Positions 9,819 through 18,758 of a stretch of DNA of 64,000 nucleotides are shown here, piece after piece. Position numbers and translations under genes: made by a program. Under the pieces are notes generated by a model, which had not been told where the DNA came from, ran no database searches, and worked only from the letters and a program-made list of their open reading frames with translations. Position 1 is the stretch's first letter; the number at the start of each line of letters is the position of its first letter. Source of the DNA: Leucobacter aridicollis (GTDB taxonomy: Bacteria; Actinomycetota; Actinomycetes; Actinomycetales; Microbacteriaceae); assembly GCF_024399335.1 (NCBI RefSeq), contig NZ_CP075339.1, forward strand, positions 1,550,001-1,614,000. The letters are read 5' to 3'.

Positions 9819-11341
9819 GCGACAAGCATTCACACAGTGGGCGCGGCCGCAACTCGGCTCAGGGTGGCGCTCGCGGACGCGGCGGCAAGCGTCAGAGCCG
9901 GCCGCGAATTTCGGGCGCCAGGATCGTCGCCTACGACGTGCTGCGTGACGTCGTCGAACGCGACGCGTACGCGAATCTTTCGCTTGCCTCTCGGATTCGT
10001 GACGCGAGGCTCGACGGACGCGATGCGGCCCTCGCAACCGAACTCGCTGCGGGGACGCTCCGCTCGCTTGGCAGGCTCGACCGCATCATCGAGCTCGCGG
10101 CCGATCGGCCGACCGAAGACATCGACTCCCGCACCCTGAACGTGCTCAGGATCGGCGCGCACCAGCTGCTCGCCATGCGCACGGCGGCTCACGCCGCGGT
10201 CCACGAAAGCGTCGAGTTGCAGCGCCTCGTCGGCAACGAGCGGGCAGCCGGGTTCGTGAATGGTGTGCTCAGGGAGATCGGGCGGTCAACGAACGAGGAG
10301 TGGGATGCGCGCATTTCTGACACCGCGAAGAACGCCGACGACGCTCTCGCGGTCCGCACGTCGCACCCCGCCTGGGTCGTGCGTGCCCTCCGCGACGCGC
10401 TCCGTGCGGAGGGGAGCGAGACCGAGCTCGACGCGTTGCTCGACGCCGACAATGCCTCACCGCGTGTAAACCTTGCCCTGCTTGAGGGCGCTGGTATCAC
10501 CGCTGAGGAACTCGCGCTTGTCGAACCAGATGCTGTCGATGCAGTCGGCCCATCGCCTATCGGCCTTGAGCTCACCGGCGGCGATCCCGGCCGTGCAATC
10601 GCGGGCGCCGAAGAGCGCGCCGCGATCCCTGCTGGGCTGCTGCGCGTGCAAGATCAGGGCTCCCAGCTCGCCGCGCTCGCGCTCGTGCGCGCGACGCCGG
10701 TTGCCGAGGGTGAGCGTTGGCTCGACCTGTGCGCGGGACCTGGCGGTAAGACTGCCATCCTCGGCGCCGAAGCAGTTGTCGAGGGCGCCACGGTACGCGC
10801 GAACGAGGTGTCCGATCACCGGGCTGATCTTGTGCGGAACTCGGTTGACGGCATCTCGGCGCTTTCGCCCGGGACCGTGAAGGTCGTGAGCCATGACGGC
10901 CGCGACGAGGAGGCATTCGGGTGCGGCCGTGACGGGCACGAGCAGTACGACAGGATCCTCGTCGACGCGCCATGCTCCGGTCTTGGAGCGCTTCGCCGCC
11001 GGCCTGAAGCGCGCTGGCGGAAACAGCCGAGCGACCTGCCCGAGCTCACAGCGCTGCAGAGCGAGCTCATCGATGCGGCGGTCGCGCACCTGAAGCCGGG
11101 CGGCGTGCTCGCCTACGTGACGTGCTCACCGCACCTCGCGGAGACGCGCGTCGGCGTCGATCGTGCGCTCAAGCGCCACCCGCAGCTCCGGGAGCTCGAT
11201 GCAAAGGCGGCCGTGCGGGCTGCCGCGCGCGAGGACTCGCGGCCCGAGCTTGCGGGTGAGCATCTCAGTGCACAGCTGTGGCCGCACCGCCACGACACCG
11301 ACGCGATGTTCGTCTCGTTGCTCACCCGCGACGCAGAGTAG
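9815..11341 (+). CDS. rsmB: 16S rRNA (cytosine-967 C5)-methyltransferase RsmB
   Basis: This 508-aa S-adenosylmethionine-dependent rRNA methyltransferase has a basic N-terminal tail rich in Gly, Arg and Ser. A NusB-like RNA-binding domain follows (about residues 30-170), then the catalytic domain. The SAM motif LDLCAGPGGKT is near residue 304, and the two cysteines of the mechanism are in DAPCSGLG (about 384) and TCSPHLAETR (about 436). The GTG start overlaps the fmt stop. Confidence 0.94.
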   Translation: MSDKHSHSGRGRNSAQGGARGRGGKRQSRPRISGARIVAYDVLRDVVERDAYANLSLASRIRDARLDGRDAALATELAAGTLRSLGRLDRIIELAADRPTEDIDSRTLNVLRIGAHQLLAMRTAAHAAVHESVELQRLVGNERAAGFVNGVLREIGRSTNEEWDARISDTAKNADDALAVRTSHPAWVVRALRDALRAEGSETELDALLDADNASPRVNLALLEGAGITAEELALVEPDAVDAVGPSPIGLELTGGDPGRAIAGAEERAAIPAGLLRVQDQGSQLAALALVRATPVAEGERWLDLCAGPGGKTAILGAEAVVEGATVRANEVSDHRADLVRNSVDGISALSPGTVKVVSHDGRDEEAFGCGRDGHEQYDRILVDAPCSGLGALRRRPEARWRKQPSDLPELTALQSELIDAAVAHLKPGGVLAYVTCSPHLAETRVGVDRALKRHPQLRELDAKAAVRAAAREDSRPELAGEHLSAQLWPHRHDTDAMFVSLLTRDAE

Positions 11342-11440
11342 CGGGAGGCCCCGCCGCCACCGCTCCGCGCGCCTGGGAGTTACGCCCGCGTGCGGGATGA
11401 GGCTCTTTCGTTTCATCGATGCGACGCATACTCTTGGCCT

Positions 11441-12928
11441 ATGAATGAGTCGGGTGCGATGGAGCCCCGCCACCCTGACGCGGCGCGCGGGGCCGCAGGA
11501 GCGCCCGCGGCTGTCCCCAGTGGCGTGGCCGGGCAAGCTCCGAGGACAGGCCCGGAGACAGGCCCGGGGGAGGTGCCGCCAGCTGGGGGCCGAACCTTCG
11601 CCCACGTCCTCGTGAACACCGCGGTTGCGAGCCTGACGACGAACTTCCTGTGGTTCGCCATCGTGTTCTGGGTGTACTTGGAAACCCGGAGCATTCTGGC
11701 CACCGGGGTGCTCGGCGCCGTCTACATGATTCTGCTTGCCGGTTGCTCAATGTGGTTCGGCTCGCTCGTCGACAGGATGCGCAAACACCGCGTCATGCTG
11801 CTGAGCGCCTGGGCGACGCTCGTCTCCTTCGTCATCGGGTGCGCACTCTTCTTTGCGGTGCCCAGTGACACGCTGCTCCGCCTCGACGCCCCCTGGTTCT
11901 GGCTGTTCACACTTGTCGTTCTCGCGGGCTGCGTCGTCGAACTCATGCGGAACCTTGCGCTTGCGACGACCGTAACGCTCCTTGTTCCCGTCGAACGCCA
12001 CGCGAATGCGAACGGGCTCGTCGGCACCGTCCAGGGACTCGCGTTCATCGCGACGAGCGTGCTCAGCGGACTCTCAGTCGGCCTCCTCGGTATGGGGGCG
12101 ACGATCCTGCTCGCCACGCTCTTCGTCGCGGTTCCGCTCGTGCACCTGCATCTACTGCGGATTCCCGAGCCAGTCGTCGCCCGAGACCCAGACCGCGCTG
12201 CCGTCGATTTCCGCGGCGGCATGGCCGCAATGCGTGCAGTGCCTGGACTCTTCGCGCTCGTGCTATTCAGTACGTTCAACAACCTCGGCAGCGGAGCGTT
12301 CATGGCGCTCCTCGACCCGTATGGGCTCACGATGTTTCAGGTCGAGATCTGGGGCCTCGTCTTCGGCCTTGCATCGACGGGCTTCATCGTCGGCGGCCTC
12401 GTCGTTGCCAAGTGGGGGCTTGGGCCAAACCCGATTCGCACCATGCTTGTGCTCGTCGGGATCCTCGGATTCGTAGGAATCGCCTTCACCCTCCGCGAGT
12501 GGCCCTGGCTGTTCATCGCGGGAATCTGGGTGTTCATGGCGCTCATGCCAGCGGTCGAGGCGGCCGAACAGACTGTCATCCAGCGCGTCGTGCCGTTCGA
12601 GAAGCAGGGGCGCGTCTTCGGGCTGGCGATGACGTTTGAGGCGGCGGCTGCGCCAATCACCGCGCTGATAGTCGCGCCGATCGCCGAGTTCTGGGTCGTG
12701 CCGTTCATGCGTGGCGAGACCGGTCAGCGCGATTGGGGATGGTTACTCGGGCAGGGCGACAGCCGGGGGATCGCGCTCATCTTCGTCTGCACGGGACTTG
12801 GAATGATCTTGCTCGCGTGTGCGGCATTCTTCACTCGTTCCTACCGCACACTGTCGCGCGTCTTCGCCGAACAGCCCAGCTCCGGACAGGCGACGCGGCA
12901 CGGCGCGGCAGAGTCCGCCGTAGACTAG
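11441..12928 (+). CDS. MFS transporter
   Basis: This 495-aa integral membrane protein has about twelve hydrophobic segments after a proline- and alanine-rich cytoplasmic N-terminus of about 50 residues. The loop after the second helix ([17 protein letters not shown]) is the major-facilitator motif A (G-x-x-x-D-R). It resembles multidrug or permease-like MFS proteins; the substrate is unknown. I chose ATG at 11441 because TACTCT lies exactly 6 nt upstream; the in-frame GTG at 11390 would place the promoter inside the gene. Confidence 0.85.
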   Translation: MNESGAMEPRHPDAARGAAGAPAAVPSGVAGQAPRTGPETGPGEVPPAGGRTFAHVLVNTAVASLTTNFLWFAIVFWVYLETRSILATGVLGAVYMILLAGCSMWFGSLVDRMRKHRVMLLSAWATLVSFVIGCALFFAVPSDTLLRLDAPWFWLFTLVVLAGCVVELMRNLALATTVTLLVPVERHANANGLVGTVQGLAFIATSVLSGLSVGLLGMGATILLATLFVAVPLVHLHLLRIPEPVVARDPDRAAVDFRGGMAAMRAVPGLFALVLFSTFNNLGSGAFMALLDPYGLTMFQVEIWGLVFGLASTGFIVGGLVVAKWGLGPNPIRTMLVLVGILGFVGIAFTLREWPWLFIAGIWVFMALMPAVEAAEQTVIQRVVPFEKQGRVFGLAMTFEAAAAPITALIVAPIAEFWVVPFMRGETGQRDWGWLLGQGDSRGIALIFVCTGLGMILLACAAFFTRSYRTLSRVFAEQPSSGQATRHGAAESAVD

Positions 12929-12932
12929 TCGG

Positions 12933-13595
12933 GTGACCGCGCAGCGCATTAACCCCAGCATCCTGTCCGCAGACTTCGTGAACCTCCAGGCAGAGCTCGA
13001 GGCAATCCGCACCGCGGATTTCGTGCACGTCGATGTGATGGACAACCACTTCGTTCCGAACCTCACGATGGGCCCGCCGATCGTCGAGCGAATTCAAGCG
13101 GTGTCGCCGGTTCCGCTCGACATGCACCTCATGATCAGCGATGCCGACCGTTGGGCGCCTGGGTACGCTGAACTTGGCGCGTTCTCGGTGACATTCCACG
13201 TCGAGGCATCGACCGATCCCGTCGCGCTCGCTCGGAAGATCCGCGACATCGGTGCGCGCGCCGGCATCGCGCTCAAACCCGGTACCGACCCAGAGCCCTA
13301 CCTCGAACTGCTGCCTGAGTTCGACCAGGTGCTCGTGATGACTGTCGAGCCAGGGTTCGGCGGCCAGTCGTTCATGCCCGACATGATGCCGAAGCTTCGG
13401 CGCTTCGCTGAGGCCCGCGCGCAGCACGGCCTCGACGTCTGGCTGCAGGTCGACGGCGGTATCACCGTCGACACCATCGGGATCGCGGCTGAGGCTGGCG
13501 CCGACACGTTCGTCGCGGGCTCAGCTGTGTACGGCGGCGTTCCCGAGGAGCGAATCGCCGACCTGCGCGCAGCGGCCGCCGCGCACGCCCACTAG
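12933..13595 (+). CDS. rpe: Ribulose-phosphate 3-epimerase
   Basis: This 220-aa TIM-barrel enzyme interconverts ribulose-5-phosphate and xylulose-5-phosphate in the pentose phosphate pathway. The motifs in order are [12 protein letters not shown], the metal-binding [29 protein letters not shown] and VDGGITVDT. The GTG start is 4 nt after the MFS stop, and TAGACT ends 6 nt before it, so it may have its own leaderless promoter inside the MFS 3' end. Its stop overlaps the converging SMR gene by 4 nt. Confidence 0.96.
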   Translation: MTAQRINPSILSADFVNLQAELEAIRTADFVHVDVMDNHFVPNLTMGPPIVERIQAVSPVPLDMHLMISDADRWAPGYAELGAFSVTFHVEASTDPVALARKIRDIGARAGIALKPGTDPEPYLELLPEFDQVLVMTVEPGFGGQSFMPDMMPKLRRFAEARAQHGLDVWLQVDGGITVDTIGIAAEAGADTFVAGSAVYGGVPEERIADLRAAAAAHAH

Positions 13596-13915
13596 TCTGC
13601 GGCGCCGCCGACGTTGAGTAGCACCACGCCGGCGATGGTCAGTGCGACGCCGATGAGCTGCAGTGACGTCAACCGCTCGTGGTAAGCGACGAACCCGATC
13701 CCGACGACGAGCACGGTGCCGGCGGCCGACCAGATAGCGTACGCGGTGCCGACGGGCATGGTTTGCAACACTCGCGATAGCAGAAAGAACGAGAGCGCGT
13801 AGCCCGCGAGGACAGACACTGTCGGCCAGAGCCGCGTGAAGCCGTCCGATATCTTGAGCATCGAGGTTGCGAACACCTCGAGGGCGATTGCTGCGGCGAG
13901 AAGAGCCCAGTGCAT
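13592..13915 (-). CDS. Small multidrug resistance (SMR) family transporter
   Basis: This 107-aa protein has four transmembrane helices, the standard SMR length. The essential membrane glutamate is in ALEVFATS in helix 1, and the signature [13 protein letters not shown] is in helix 3. Members export quaternary ammonium compounds or guanidinium by proton antiport; the sequence does not separate EmrE-like from Gdx-like function with certainty. GAAGGA lies 5 nt upstream of the ATG. It converges on rpe. Confidence 0.92.
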   Translation of the reverse strand: MHWALLAAAIALEVFATSMLKISDGFTRLWPTVSVLAGYALSFFLLSRVLQTMPVGTAYAIWSAAGTVLVVGIGFVAYHERLTSLQLIGVALTIAGVVLLNVGGAAD

Positions 13916-13996
13916 GAGTGTCCTTCGTGTTTCGAATAGTGTCCGTGCATGTGGGGGCGGTTGCCAAGCGCGCTCGCCCCCACTCCGGCACGCGTC

Positions 13997-15433
13997 CTAG
14001 GAATCGAAGCCCATGCCGATAGCATCCATGGTGCTGAGCCACAGACCGCGCTTGCCTTCGCGCCTATCGGATCGCGCCATCTCAGCGGTGGTGATCTTGA
14101 CGCCGAGCGCGGCAATCGGCTCGGGCGGGAACGGGATCGGCTTCTTCTTGACGAGCTCGAGTTGGGTGCGTTCGGTCTGCAGGCCGTCAAGCAGGTCGAG
14201 CATGACGTTTGCGCCGAACCGAGTCGCTCCAACACCGAGCCCTGTGAAGCCGGTAGCCGACACGACGCGATCCCGGTGCGCCCGTGTGAAGAAGGAGAAG
14301 AACCGGCTGCACGAGTCGATCGCGCCGCCCCACGCGTGGCTGAAACCGATGTCTCCGAGCACGGGGAACGTTTCGTAGAAGTGTGCGACCAGTCTCCGGT
14401 AGGTTGGCTCGCTGTTGTAGTACTCCTCGTTGAGGCCCTTTCCGAAGTGGTACAGCGCGTCGTATCCGCCGAACAAGATCCGCTCGAGTCCGTCGGAGCC
14501 GCGCGTCTTACGGATGTAGTGGAACCGGTTGTTCATGTCGGCAAGGCCCTGGTTGCCCGCCCAGCCGAGCGCCGCGGACTGCTCAGCGGTGAGCGGGTTG
14601 CTCATGAGCGCATAGTCCCACACCGGAACAGTAAACGGCCGGGCTCGCCTCAGGAGATTCGGGAACACATTCGTGGCGAGCGCGACGCGCTGCGCCCGGA
14701 TCGTGGCACCGCCGTCGGTGGTGACCGTAACGGCGTCGGCTGAGGCGCTGATGTCAGTTGCCTGAGACTGCTCATAGATGTCGACGCCGAGCTCGAGGCA
14801 GACGCGCCTGAGCTCCCATGCGAGCTTTGCGGGGTGGACGAGGACGTTTCCTTCGCGCTCCCACAGCGCGCCGTGGTACACGGGTGAGTTGATCTCTGTC
14901 TTCACCGCGGCGGCGTCGAAATAGACGGCGCCGGGATCCTGCGCGGCGTCCGCCCTGAGGATCGCGTCCTGGTAGGGCTCCGAGGCGACGCGCAGCACAC
15001 CCGTCTCGCTCCAATCACAGTCCATGTTGTAGCGGCGAACCGTCTCCCCGAACTCGCGGATGTTCTCGAGTCCAAGCTCGTGCAACCGCGCGGTCTCCTT
15101 CGGCAGGTGGCGCTCGCCGTTGCTTGCACCATGCGTCAGGCTGGCCTCGCAAAATCCGCCGTTGCGGCCCGTTGCGGCCCAGCCGATTCGCTGACCTTCG
15201 AGCAGAATCACGCGCCGGGAAGCATCGCGTTCCTTGGCAAGGAGCGCGGTCCACAGTCCGGTATAGCCGCCCCCGACGACGAGGAGGTCGGTCTCGATCG
15301 CACCCGCGGCGGGTGGGAGCGCTGCAGGGCGCTCGTCCGAATCAAGCCAATAGGGCTCGCGGAGGGTGTTCGCAAGGGCTGCGTCGATGCGCTCCGCCGA
15401 GACAGCCGCCTCGGCGCGCTCGTAGGTGGTCAT
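13997..15433 (-). CDS. FAD-dependent oxidoreductase of the DAO family, likely amine or gamma-glutamyl-amine oxidase
   Basis: This 478-aa flavoprotein has the FAD-binding GGGYTGLWTALLAKE motif near residue 51, followed by GRNGGFCEASLTHG and, near the C-terminus, TGFTGLGVGATRFGA, both typical of DadA/PuuB-like oxidases. It stands divergently from an aldehyde dehydrogenase, which suggests a two-step route in which an amine is oxidised to an aldehyde and then to an acid. A gamma-glutamylputrescine oxidase role is the best guess. AAAGGAA precedes the ATG. A 12-bp GC-rich hairpin sits just upstream in the 5' untranslated region. Confidence 0.85.
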   Translation of the reverse strand: MTTYERAEAAVSAERIDAALANTLREPYWLDSDERPAALPPAAGAIETDLLVVGGGYTGLWTALLAKERDASRRVILLEGQRIGWAATGRNGGFCEASLTHGASNGERHLPKETARLHELGLENIREFGETVRRYNMDCDWSETGVLRVASEPYQDAILRADAAQDPGAVYFDAAAVKTEINSPVYHGALWEREGNVLVHPAKLAWELRRVCLELGVDIYEQSQATDISASADAVTVTTDGGATIRAQRVALATNVFPNLLRRARPFTVPVWDYALMSNPLTAEQSAALGWAGNQGLADMNNRFHYIRKTRGSDGLERILFGGYDALYHFGKGLNEEYYNSEPTYRRLVAHFYETFPVLGDIGFSHAWGGAIDSCSRFFSFFTRAHRDRVVSATGFTGLGVGATRFGANVMLDLLDGLQTERTQLELVKKKPIPFPPEPIAALGVKITTAEMARSDRREGKRGLWLSTMDAIGMGFDS

Positions 15434-15460
15434 GCGTGTTCCTTTTCGATCGTAGGATGG

Positions 15461-15489
15461 GCCCCGGCCCGCGAGCAGCGGGCCGGGGC
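15461..15489. terminator. 12-bp GC-rich hairpin
   Basis: GCCCCGGCCCGC and its exact complement flank a 5-nt loop. It lies about 30 nt upstream of the oxidoreductase start and downstream of the small frame at 15533-15583. There is no T tract on the minus strand. It could attenuate transcription into the oxidoreductase or protect the mRNA 5' end. Confidence 0.4.
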
Positions 15490-15532
15490 GGGGAAGCCCG
15501 GCTGTGACCGGGCCGTCGCTGAGCTGGCGGGC

Positions 15533-15583
15533 TCAGCTGGTTTGGGGGTCGTGGTCGCCGCGGCCGGCGAGTGTGTGCGTCAT
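15533..15583 (-). CDS. Possible 16-aa leader peptide upstream of the oxidoreductase
   Basis: ATG at 15583 starts MTHTLAGRGDHDPQTS and is preceded by ACGGAG at 5-nt spacing, a decent ribosome binding site. The stop overlaps a hairpin, and the 12-bp hairpin follows before the oxidoreductase. The arrangement resembles a leader peptide but has no run of one amino acid. A chance frame is quite possible. Confidence 0.25.
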   Translation of the reverse strand: MTHTLAGRGDHDPQTS

Positions 15584-15649
15584 GACAACTCCGTTGTTAT
15601 CGGGGTGTACCCCTGCGTCGAGTGGACAAGACGCATCGTGCACTGATTT

Positions 15650-15691
15650 GCTGAAATAGTCAATTCGAGTACGCTGAATTGTTTTCTCAGC
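15650..15691. promoter_or_regulatory. Nested dyad, candidate operator of the Lrp regulator
   Basis: The site has outer arms GCTGA/TCAGC and inner arms CAATTC/GAATTG (15661-15666 and 15676-15681), all symmetric about one centre in an AT-rich patch. It lies between two divergent catabolic genes that are next to a Lrp/AsnC regulator. Binding by that regulator is inferred. Confidence 0.5.
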
Positions 15692-15710
15692 AACTCCACC
15701 GGGATCTATC

Positions 15711-15739
15711 TTGCGCAATCGTGAAGCGTGTCGTATGGT
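15711..15739 (+). promoter_or_regulatory. Promoter of the aldehyde dehydrogenase gene
   Basis: TTGCGC, a 17-nt spacer and TATGGT lie about 40 nt upstream of the ATG at 15782, close to the dyad at 15650-15691. Confidence 0.45.
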
Positions 15740-15781
15740 GGGCATGCAACATTGCAGTTACTGATACACGGAGGTATCGCC

Positions 15782-17239
15782 ATGAGTTCCCTGCCAGTGC
15801 CGACTCGGACCCAGCTGTTCATCGCCGGTGAGTTCACCGACGGTGCATCCACCGAGCGGGCCGACATCTTCAGCCCCTCGACGGGCGAGAAGATCGCGTC
15901 GATCCCTGTCCCAACAACCGCTGACCTCGACCTTGCCGTCGCGAAGGCACACGAGGCAAAGACTGCATGGCGCAAGCTGGGTGTGTTCGCGCGCGCTGAG
16001 ATCTGCCACAAGGTCGGCACCGCGCTCGAGTCCCGCGTCGAGGAGCTCGCACGCCTGCAGTCCCTCGAACAGGGCAAGCCCTACGAGGAGTCGCTCGCCG
16101 ACGTCAAGGAAGCGGCACAGCTGTTCCACCTCCACGCTGAGGACGCCGTGCGCCTGTACGGCGAAACGCTCCCATCGAACGATATTCAGAAGCGCCAGAT
16201 CACCCAGCGGGCCCCGATCGGTGTGTTTGGCATCATCACCCCGTGGAACTTCCCGCTGCTGATGTTCGCAGAGTTCGTCGCTCCAGGCCTCGCGACAGGC
16301 AACGCGCACGTCGTGAAGCCCCCGACGAACACGCCCCTCACTGTGCTCGCTGCGATGGACGCGCTCGTCGAGGCTGGCGTGCCGAACGGGCTCGTCTCGG
16401 TACTTCCCGGCGAGGGCGAGTTCGGTGCGGCGCTCGTGTCACACCCAGGCATCGACGCTGTCGGCTTCATCGGCTCGTCGGCAACCGCTACGAAGATCCA
16501 GGCGACAGCCGGCCTCAAGCCGCTGCTCATCGAAGCATCTGGCAACGGCCCTGTCGTCGTGCTCGCCGACGCGAACATTGAGCGTGCCGCTAAGGCCGCG
16601 GTTGACGGCGCCTTCTACTGCGCCGGCCAGGTCTGCTGCGCGACAGAGCGCGTGATCGTTCACAAGGATGTCCACGAGAAGTTCGTCGCTGCAGTGCTCG
16701 AGTACTCGAAGACTGTCGTGCTCGGCGACCCCTTTGACCCGAACACAAACCTCGGCCCGCTGAATAATGAGGGCGTCGCAGCGAAGATGGACCGGCACAT
16801 GGCCGACGCGCGTGAACGTGGCCTCGACATCCTGCTCGGCGGCGGGCGCCGTGAGGGCCAGCCGACTGACCTCTACTACGAATTCACCGTCGTTGACAAC
16901 GTGACAACCGACAGCCTGCTGTCGCGCGAGGAGTCCTTTGGACCCGTCCTCCCGATCATCGTTGCCGAGGACGACGACGACGCACTGCGCATCGCCAACG
17001 ACGATCCGCTGGGGCTGCAGGGCGCCGTCTTCACTGAGAACCTGTCGAAGGCGTTCCGCTTCATGGAAGAGATGGAAGTTGGCCAGGTCGTTGTTAACGA
17101 CTCAAATGGCTGGTGGGACGTCAACATGCCGTTCGGCGGCGCGGGCGGCAAGGGCACCGGCTGGGGGCGTATCGGCGGCATGTACACCTTGCACGACATG
17201 ACCTACCTGCGCACCGGCGTGATCCACATCGGCGCGTAG
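15782..17239 (+). CDS. NAD(P)-dependent aldehyde dehydrogenase
   Basis: This 485-aa protein has the ALDH fold: the Asn-containing TPWNFPLLMFAEF near residue 157, the general-base glutamate in LLIEASGNGP near 249, and the catalytic cysteine in AGQVCCAT near 283. The common LGGK stretch is replaced by SGNGP, as in some diverged ALDH subfamilies. It oxidises an aldehyde to an acid; beside the FAD oxidase it probably handles the amine-derived aldehyde. The start is ATG at 15782, with GGAGG 7 nt upstream. A strong 22-bp hairpin follows the stop. Confidence 0.92.
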   Translation: MSSLPVPTRTQLFIAGEFTDGASTERADIFSPSTGEKIASIPVPTTADLDLAVAKAHEAKTAWRKLGVFARAEICHKVGTALESRVEELARLQSLEQGKPYEESLADVKEAAQLFHLHAEDAVRLYGETLPSNDIQKRQITQRAPIGVFGIITPWNFPLLMFAEFVAPGLATGNAHVVKPPTNTPLTVLAAMDALVEAGVPNGLVSVLPGEGEFGAALVSHPGIDAVGFIGSSATATKIQATAGLKPLLIEASGNGPVVVLADANIERAAKAAVDGAFYCAGQVCCATERVIVHKDVHEKFVAAVLEYSKTVVLGDPFDPNTNLGPLNNEGVAAKMDRHMADARERGLDILLGGGRREGQPTDLYYEFTVVDNVTTDSLLSREESFGPVLPIIVAEDDDDALRIANDDPLGLQGAVFTENLSKAFRFMEEMEVGQVVVNDSNGWWDVNMPFGGAGGKGTGWGRIGGMYTLHDMTYLRTGVIHIGA

Positions 17240-17254
17240 CGCGCGGTCGCGGAG

Positions 17255-17305
17255 AACGCGAGGATCGGCGACGGGGCGTGGTTCCCCGTCGCCGATCCTC
17301 GCGTT
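17255..17305. terminator. Perfect 22-bp inverted repeat terminator
   Basis: The arms at 17255-17276 and 17284-17305 are exactly complementary over 22 bp with a 7-nt loop. It sits 15 nt after the aldehyde dehydrogenase stop and should insulate it from the Lrp gene. Only TT follows on the plus strand. Confidence 0.75.
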
Positions 17306-17352
17306 GGTAGATTGTGACGAGCGCGACCCCTGACCGTCTTGAAGGAGCCCAC

Positions 17353-17880
17353 ATGAAAACCGACCTCGACGACATTGACAGGCGACTCATCGCCATCCTG
17401 CAGACCGATGGCCGACGATCGTTCAAGGAGATATCTGAGGAAACCGGGATCCCGGCGTCGTCGGTGCGCTACCGGGTACAGCGCCTCGAAGAATCGGGGA
17501 CGCTTCAGATCGTCGGCGTCGCAGACCCCCTCAGGATCGGATTCGACAGGCTCGCTCTCGTCGGGCTGAAATGTGAAATGGGCAAAGCCCGGCTCGTGTG
17601 CGAGGAGCTCTCGAAGCTCCCTGAGACGAGCTACGTTGTGCTCACGACGGGACCGTTTGACGTCATGGTGGAAGTCGTATGCCGCGATGTCGCGCACTAC
17701 ACCGAATTTCTCCACGACCGCCTCCCGAAACAAGACGGAATTATCGGCGCCGAGACGTTCTTCGTTCTCGAGGCATACAAGCTTGCCTATGGCTGGGGCG
17801 TCGGCGACACGCCGGCCGAGCCCGCGGCTGAGGCATCAGATGACAAGCGCGGTGAGCTCGACGAGCTCACCGCGCAGTGA
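17353..17880 (+). CDS. Lrp/AsnC family transcriptional regulator
   Basis: This 175-aa regulator has an N-terminal winged helix-turn-helix (IDRRLIAILQTDGRRSFKEI, then GIPASSVRYRVQRLEESG) and a C-terminal RAM ligand-binding domain from about residue 65. The position suggests that it controls the flanking amine-catabolism genes, a typical arrangement for Lrp-type specific regulators. The start is ATG at 17353, with GAAGGAG upstream. TAGATT at 17308 may be its -10. The C-terminal 20 residues are acidic and unconserved. Confidence 0.93.
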   Translation: MKTDLDDIDRRLIAILQTDGRRSFKEISEETGIPASSVRYRVQRLEESGTLQIVGVADPLRIGFDRLALVGLKCEMGKARLVCEELSKLPETSYVVLTTGPFDVMVEVVCRDVAHYTEFLHDRLPKQDGIIGAETFFVLEAYKLAYGWGVGDTPAEPAAEASDDKRGELDELTAQ

Positions 17881-17920
17881 ATAACTGCCGCGCACGCGGC
17901 ACAGTCGAAGGAGACATACT

Positions 17921-18322
17921 ATGACTCAGGATGAGACAGTCCCGCCACCCGCTGGTGACGCGCCGCTGCAGGCGGGCGCGGTGCTCGATACGCTCGCTCT
18001 GGCGCTGCCACTTGAAGACTTGCCTGTCGAGGAGGTCCGCGCCGGCGCGCCGCTTGCCGGCGCGATCGATATCGATGCAGGGCCGGGCGTCTCCCTCGGC
18101 GTCTGGGAGATGACAGCCGGGACCGCTATCGACGTCGAAGCCGACGAATGCTTCGTTGTGCTCCGCGGGAGCGCTACGGTAACAATTTTTGCTGACGGCG
18201 GCGATCCGGCGACCGTGCTGGAGCTACGGCCGGGCTCGCTCGGGCGCCTCTCCGCAGGCATGCGTACCGAATGGGTGATCCACGAGGATCTGCGGAAGGT
18301 TTACATTCTGCCGACGGAGTAG
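17921..18322 (+). CDS. Cupin domain protein (DUF861-like)
   Basis: This 133-aa single-domain cupin has a glycine-rich beta-barrel pattern: VSLGVWEMTAGT, ECFVVLRGSATVTI and LRPGSLGRLSAGMRTEWVIHE. The family often accompanies amine or glycine-betaine catabolic genes, and the preceding FAD oxidase, ALDH and Lrp set agrees with that. It starts at ATG with AAGGAG upstream, 40 nt after the Lrp stop. The exact substrate is unknown. An 11-bp hairpin follows immediately. Confidence 0.85.
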   Translation: MTQDETVPPPAGDAPLQAGAVLDTLALALPLEDLPVEEVRAGAPLAGAIDIDAGPGVSLGVWEMTAGTAIDVEADECFVVLRGSATVTIFADGGDPATVLELRPGSLGRLSAGMRTEWVIHEDLRKVYILPTE

Positions 18323-18329
18323 CGGTGTG

Positions 18330-18355
18330 GGCTCCCTGCAAATCTGCAGGGAGCC
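18330..18355 (+). terminator. Terminator after the cupin gene
   Basis: A perfect 11-bp stem (GGCTCCCTGCA and its complement) with a 4-nt loop begins 8 nt after the cupin stop. There is no T run, which is common for actinobacterial terminators. Confidence 0.65.
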
Positions 18356-18416
18356 AACCGATACTCTGCTGGAGGGCGCTACCTTGAGTGCGTCGCCACG
18401 TGGAAAGGACTTGGTT

Positions 18417-18758
18417 GTGATTCTCGCGTTCTCTGTCGCTCCGAGTGGGGGCGAATCGAGCTCTGACGGTTCCGTATCGGAGGCGGTCGCACAGGCCGTT
18501 GCCGTCGTTCGAGCCTCGGGGCTTCCTCACCGAACGAGCAGCATGTTCACCGAGATCGAGGGCGACTGGGACGAGGTGTTCGACGTCGTCAAGCGCGCGA
18601 CAGAGGCCGTGGCGAAGTACGGCTCGCGGGTATCTCTCGTGATGAAGGCCGACATTCGGCCTGGTTTCACCGGCGAGCTTGATGGAAAGCTCGAGCGCCT
18701 CGAACGCGCGATCGAAGGTGGCGCGCCTGGTACGCCGGCGCGCGGCCGCCATAGCTAG
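18417..18758 (+). CDS. MTH1187/YkoF-like thiamine-binding domain protein
   Basis: This 113-aa protein has the pattern of the small thiamine-binding (former DUF77) family: ILAFSVAPSG at the N-terminus, HRTSSMFTEIEGDWDEVF in the middle and SLVMKADIRPG near the end. I chose the GTG at 18417 because AAGGA lies 7 nt upstream and family members begin with this strand; upstream in-frame starts lack such a site. Its role is uncertain and probably concerns thiamine or a pyrimidine precursor. It overlaps the converging EamA gene by 4 nt. Confidence 0.8.
   Translation: MILAFSVAPSGGESSSDGSVSEAVAQAVAVVRASGLPHRTSSMFTEIEGDWDEVFDVVKRATEAVAKYGSRVSLVMKADIRPGFTGELDGKLERLERAIEGGAPGTPARGRHS

Larger units (their letters stand above)
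15434..15781. other. Divergent regulatory region of the amine-catabolism cluster
   Basis: This 348-bp gap separates the oxidoreductase from the aldehyde dehydrogenase. It holds a perfect 12-bp hairpin (15461-15472/15478-15489), a second smaller stem (GCTGAGC/GCTCAGC, near 15518-15537), a possible 16-codon minus-strand frame, an extended dyad (15650-15691) and a plus-strand promoter. AT-rich sequence is concentrated at 15640-15700, as expected for regulator binding. Confidence 0.6.
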
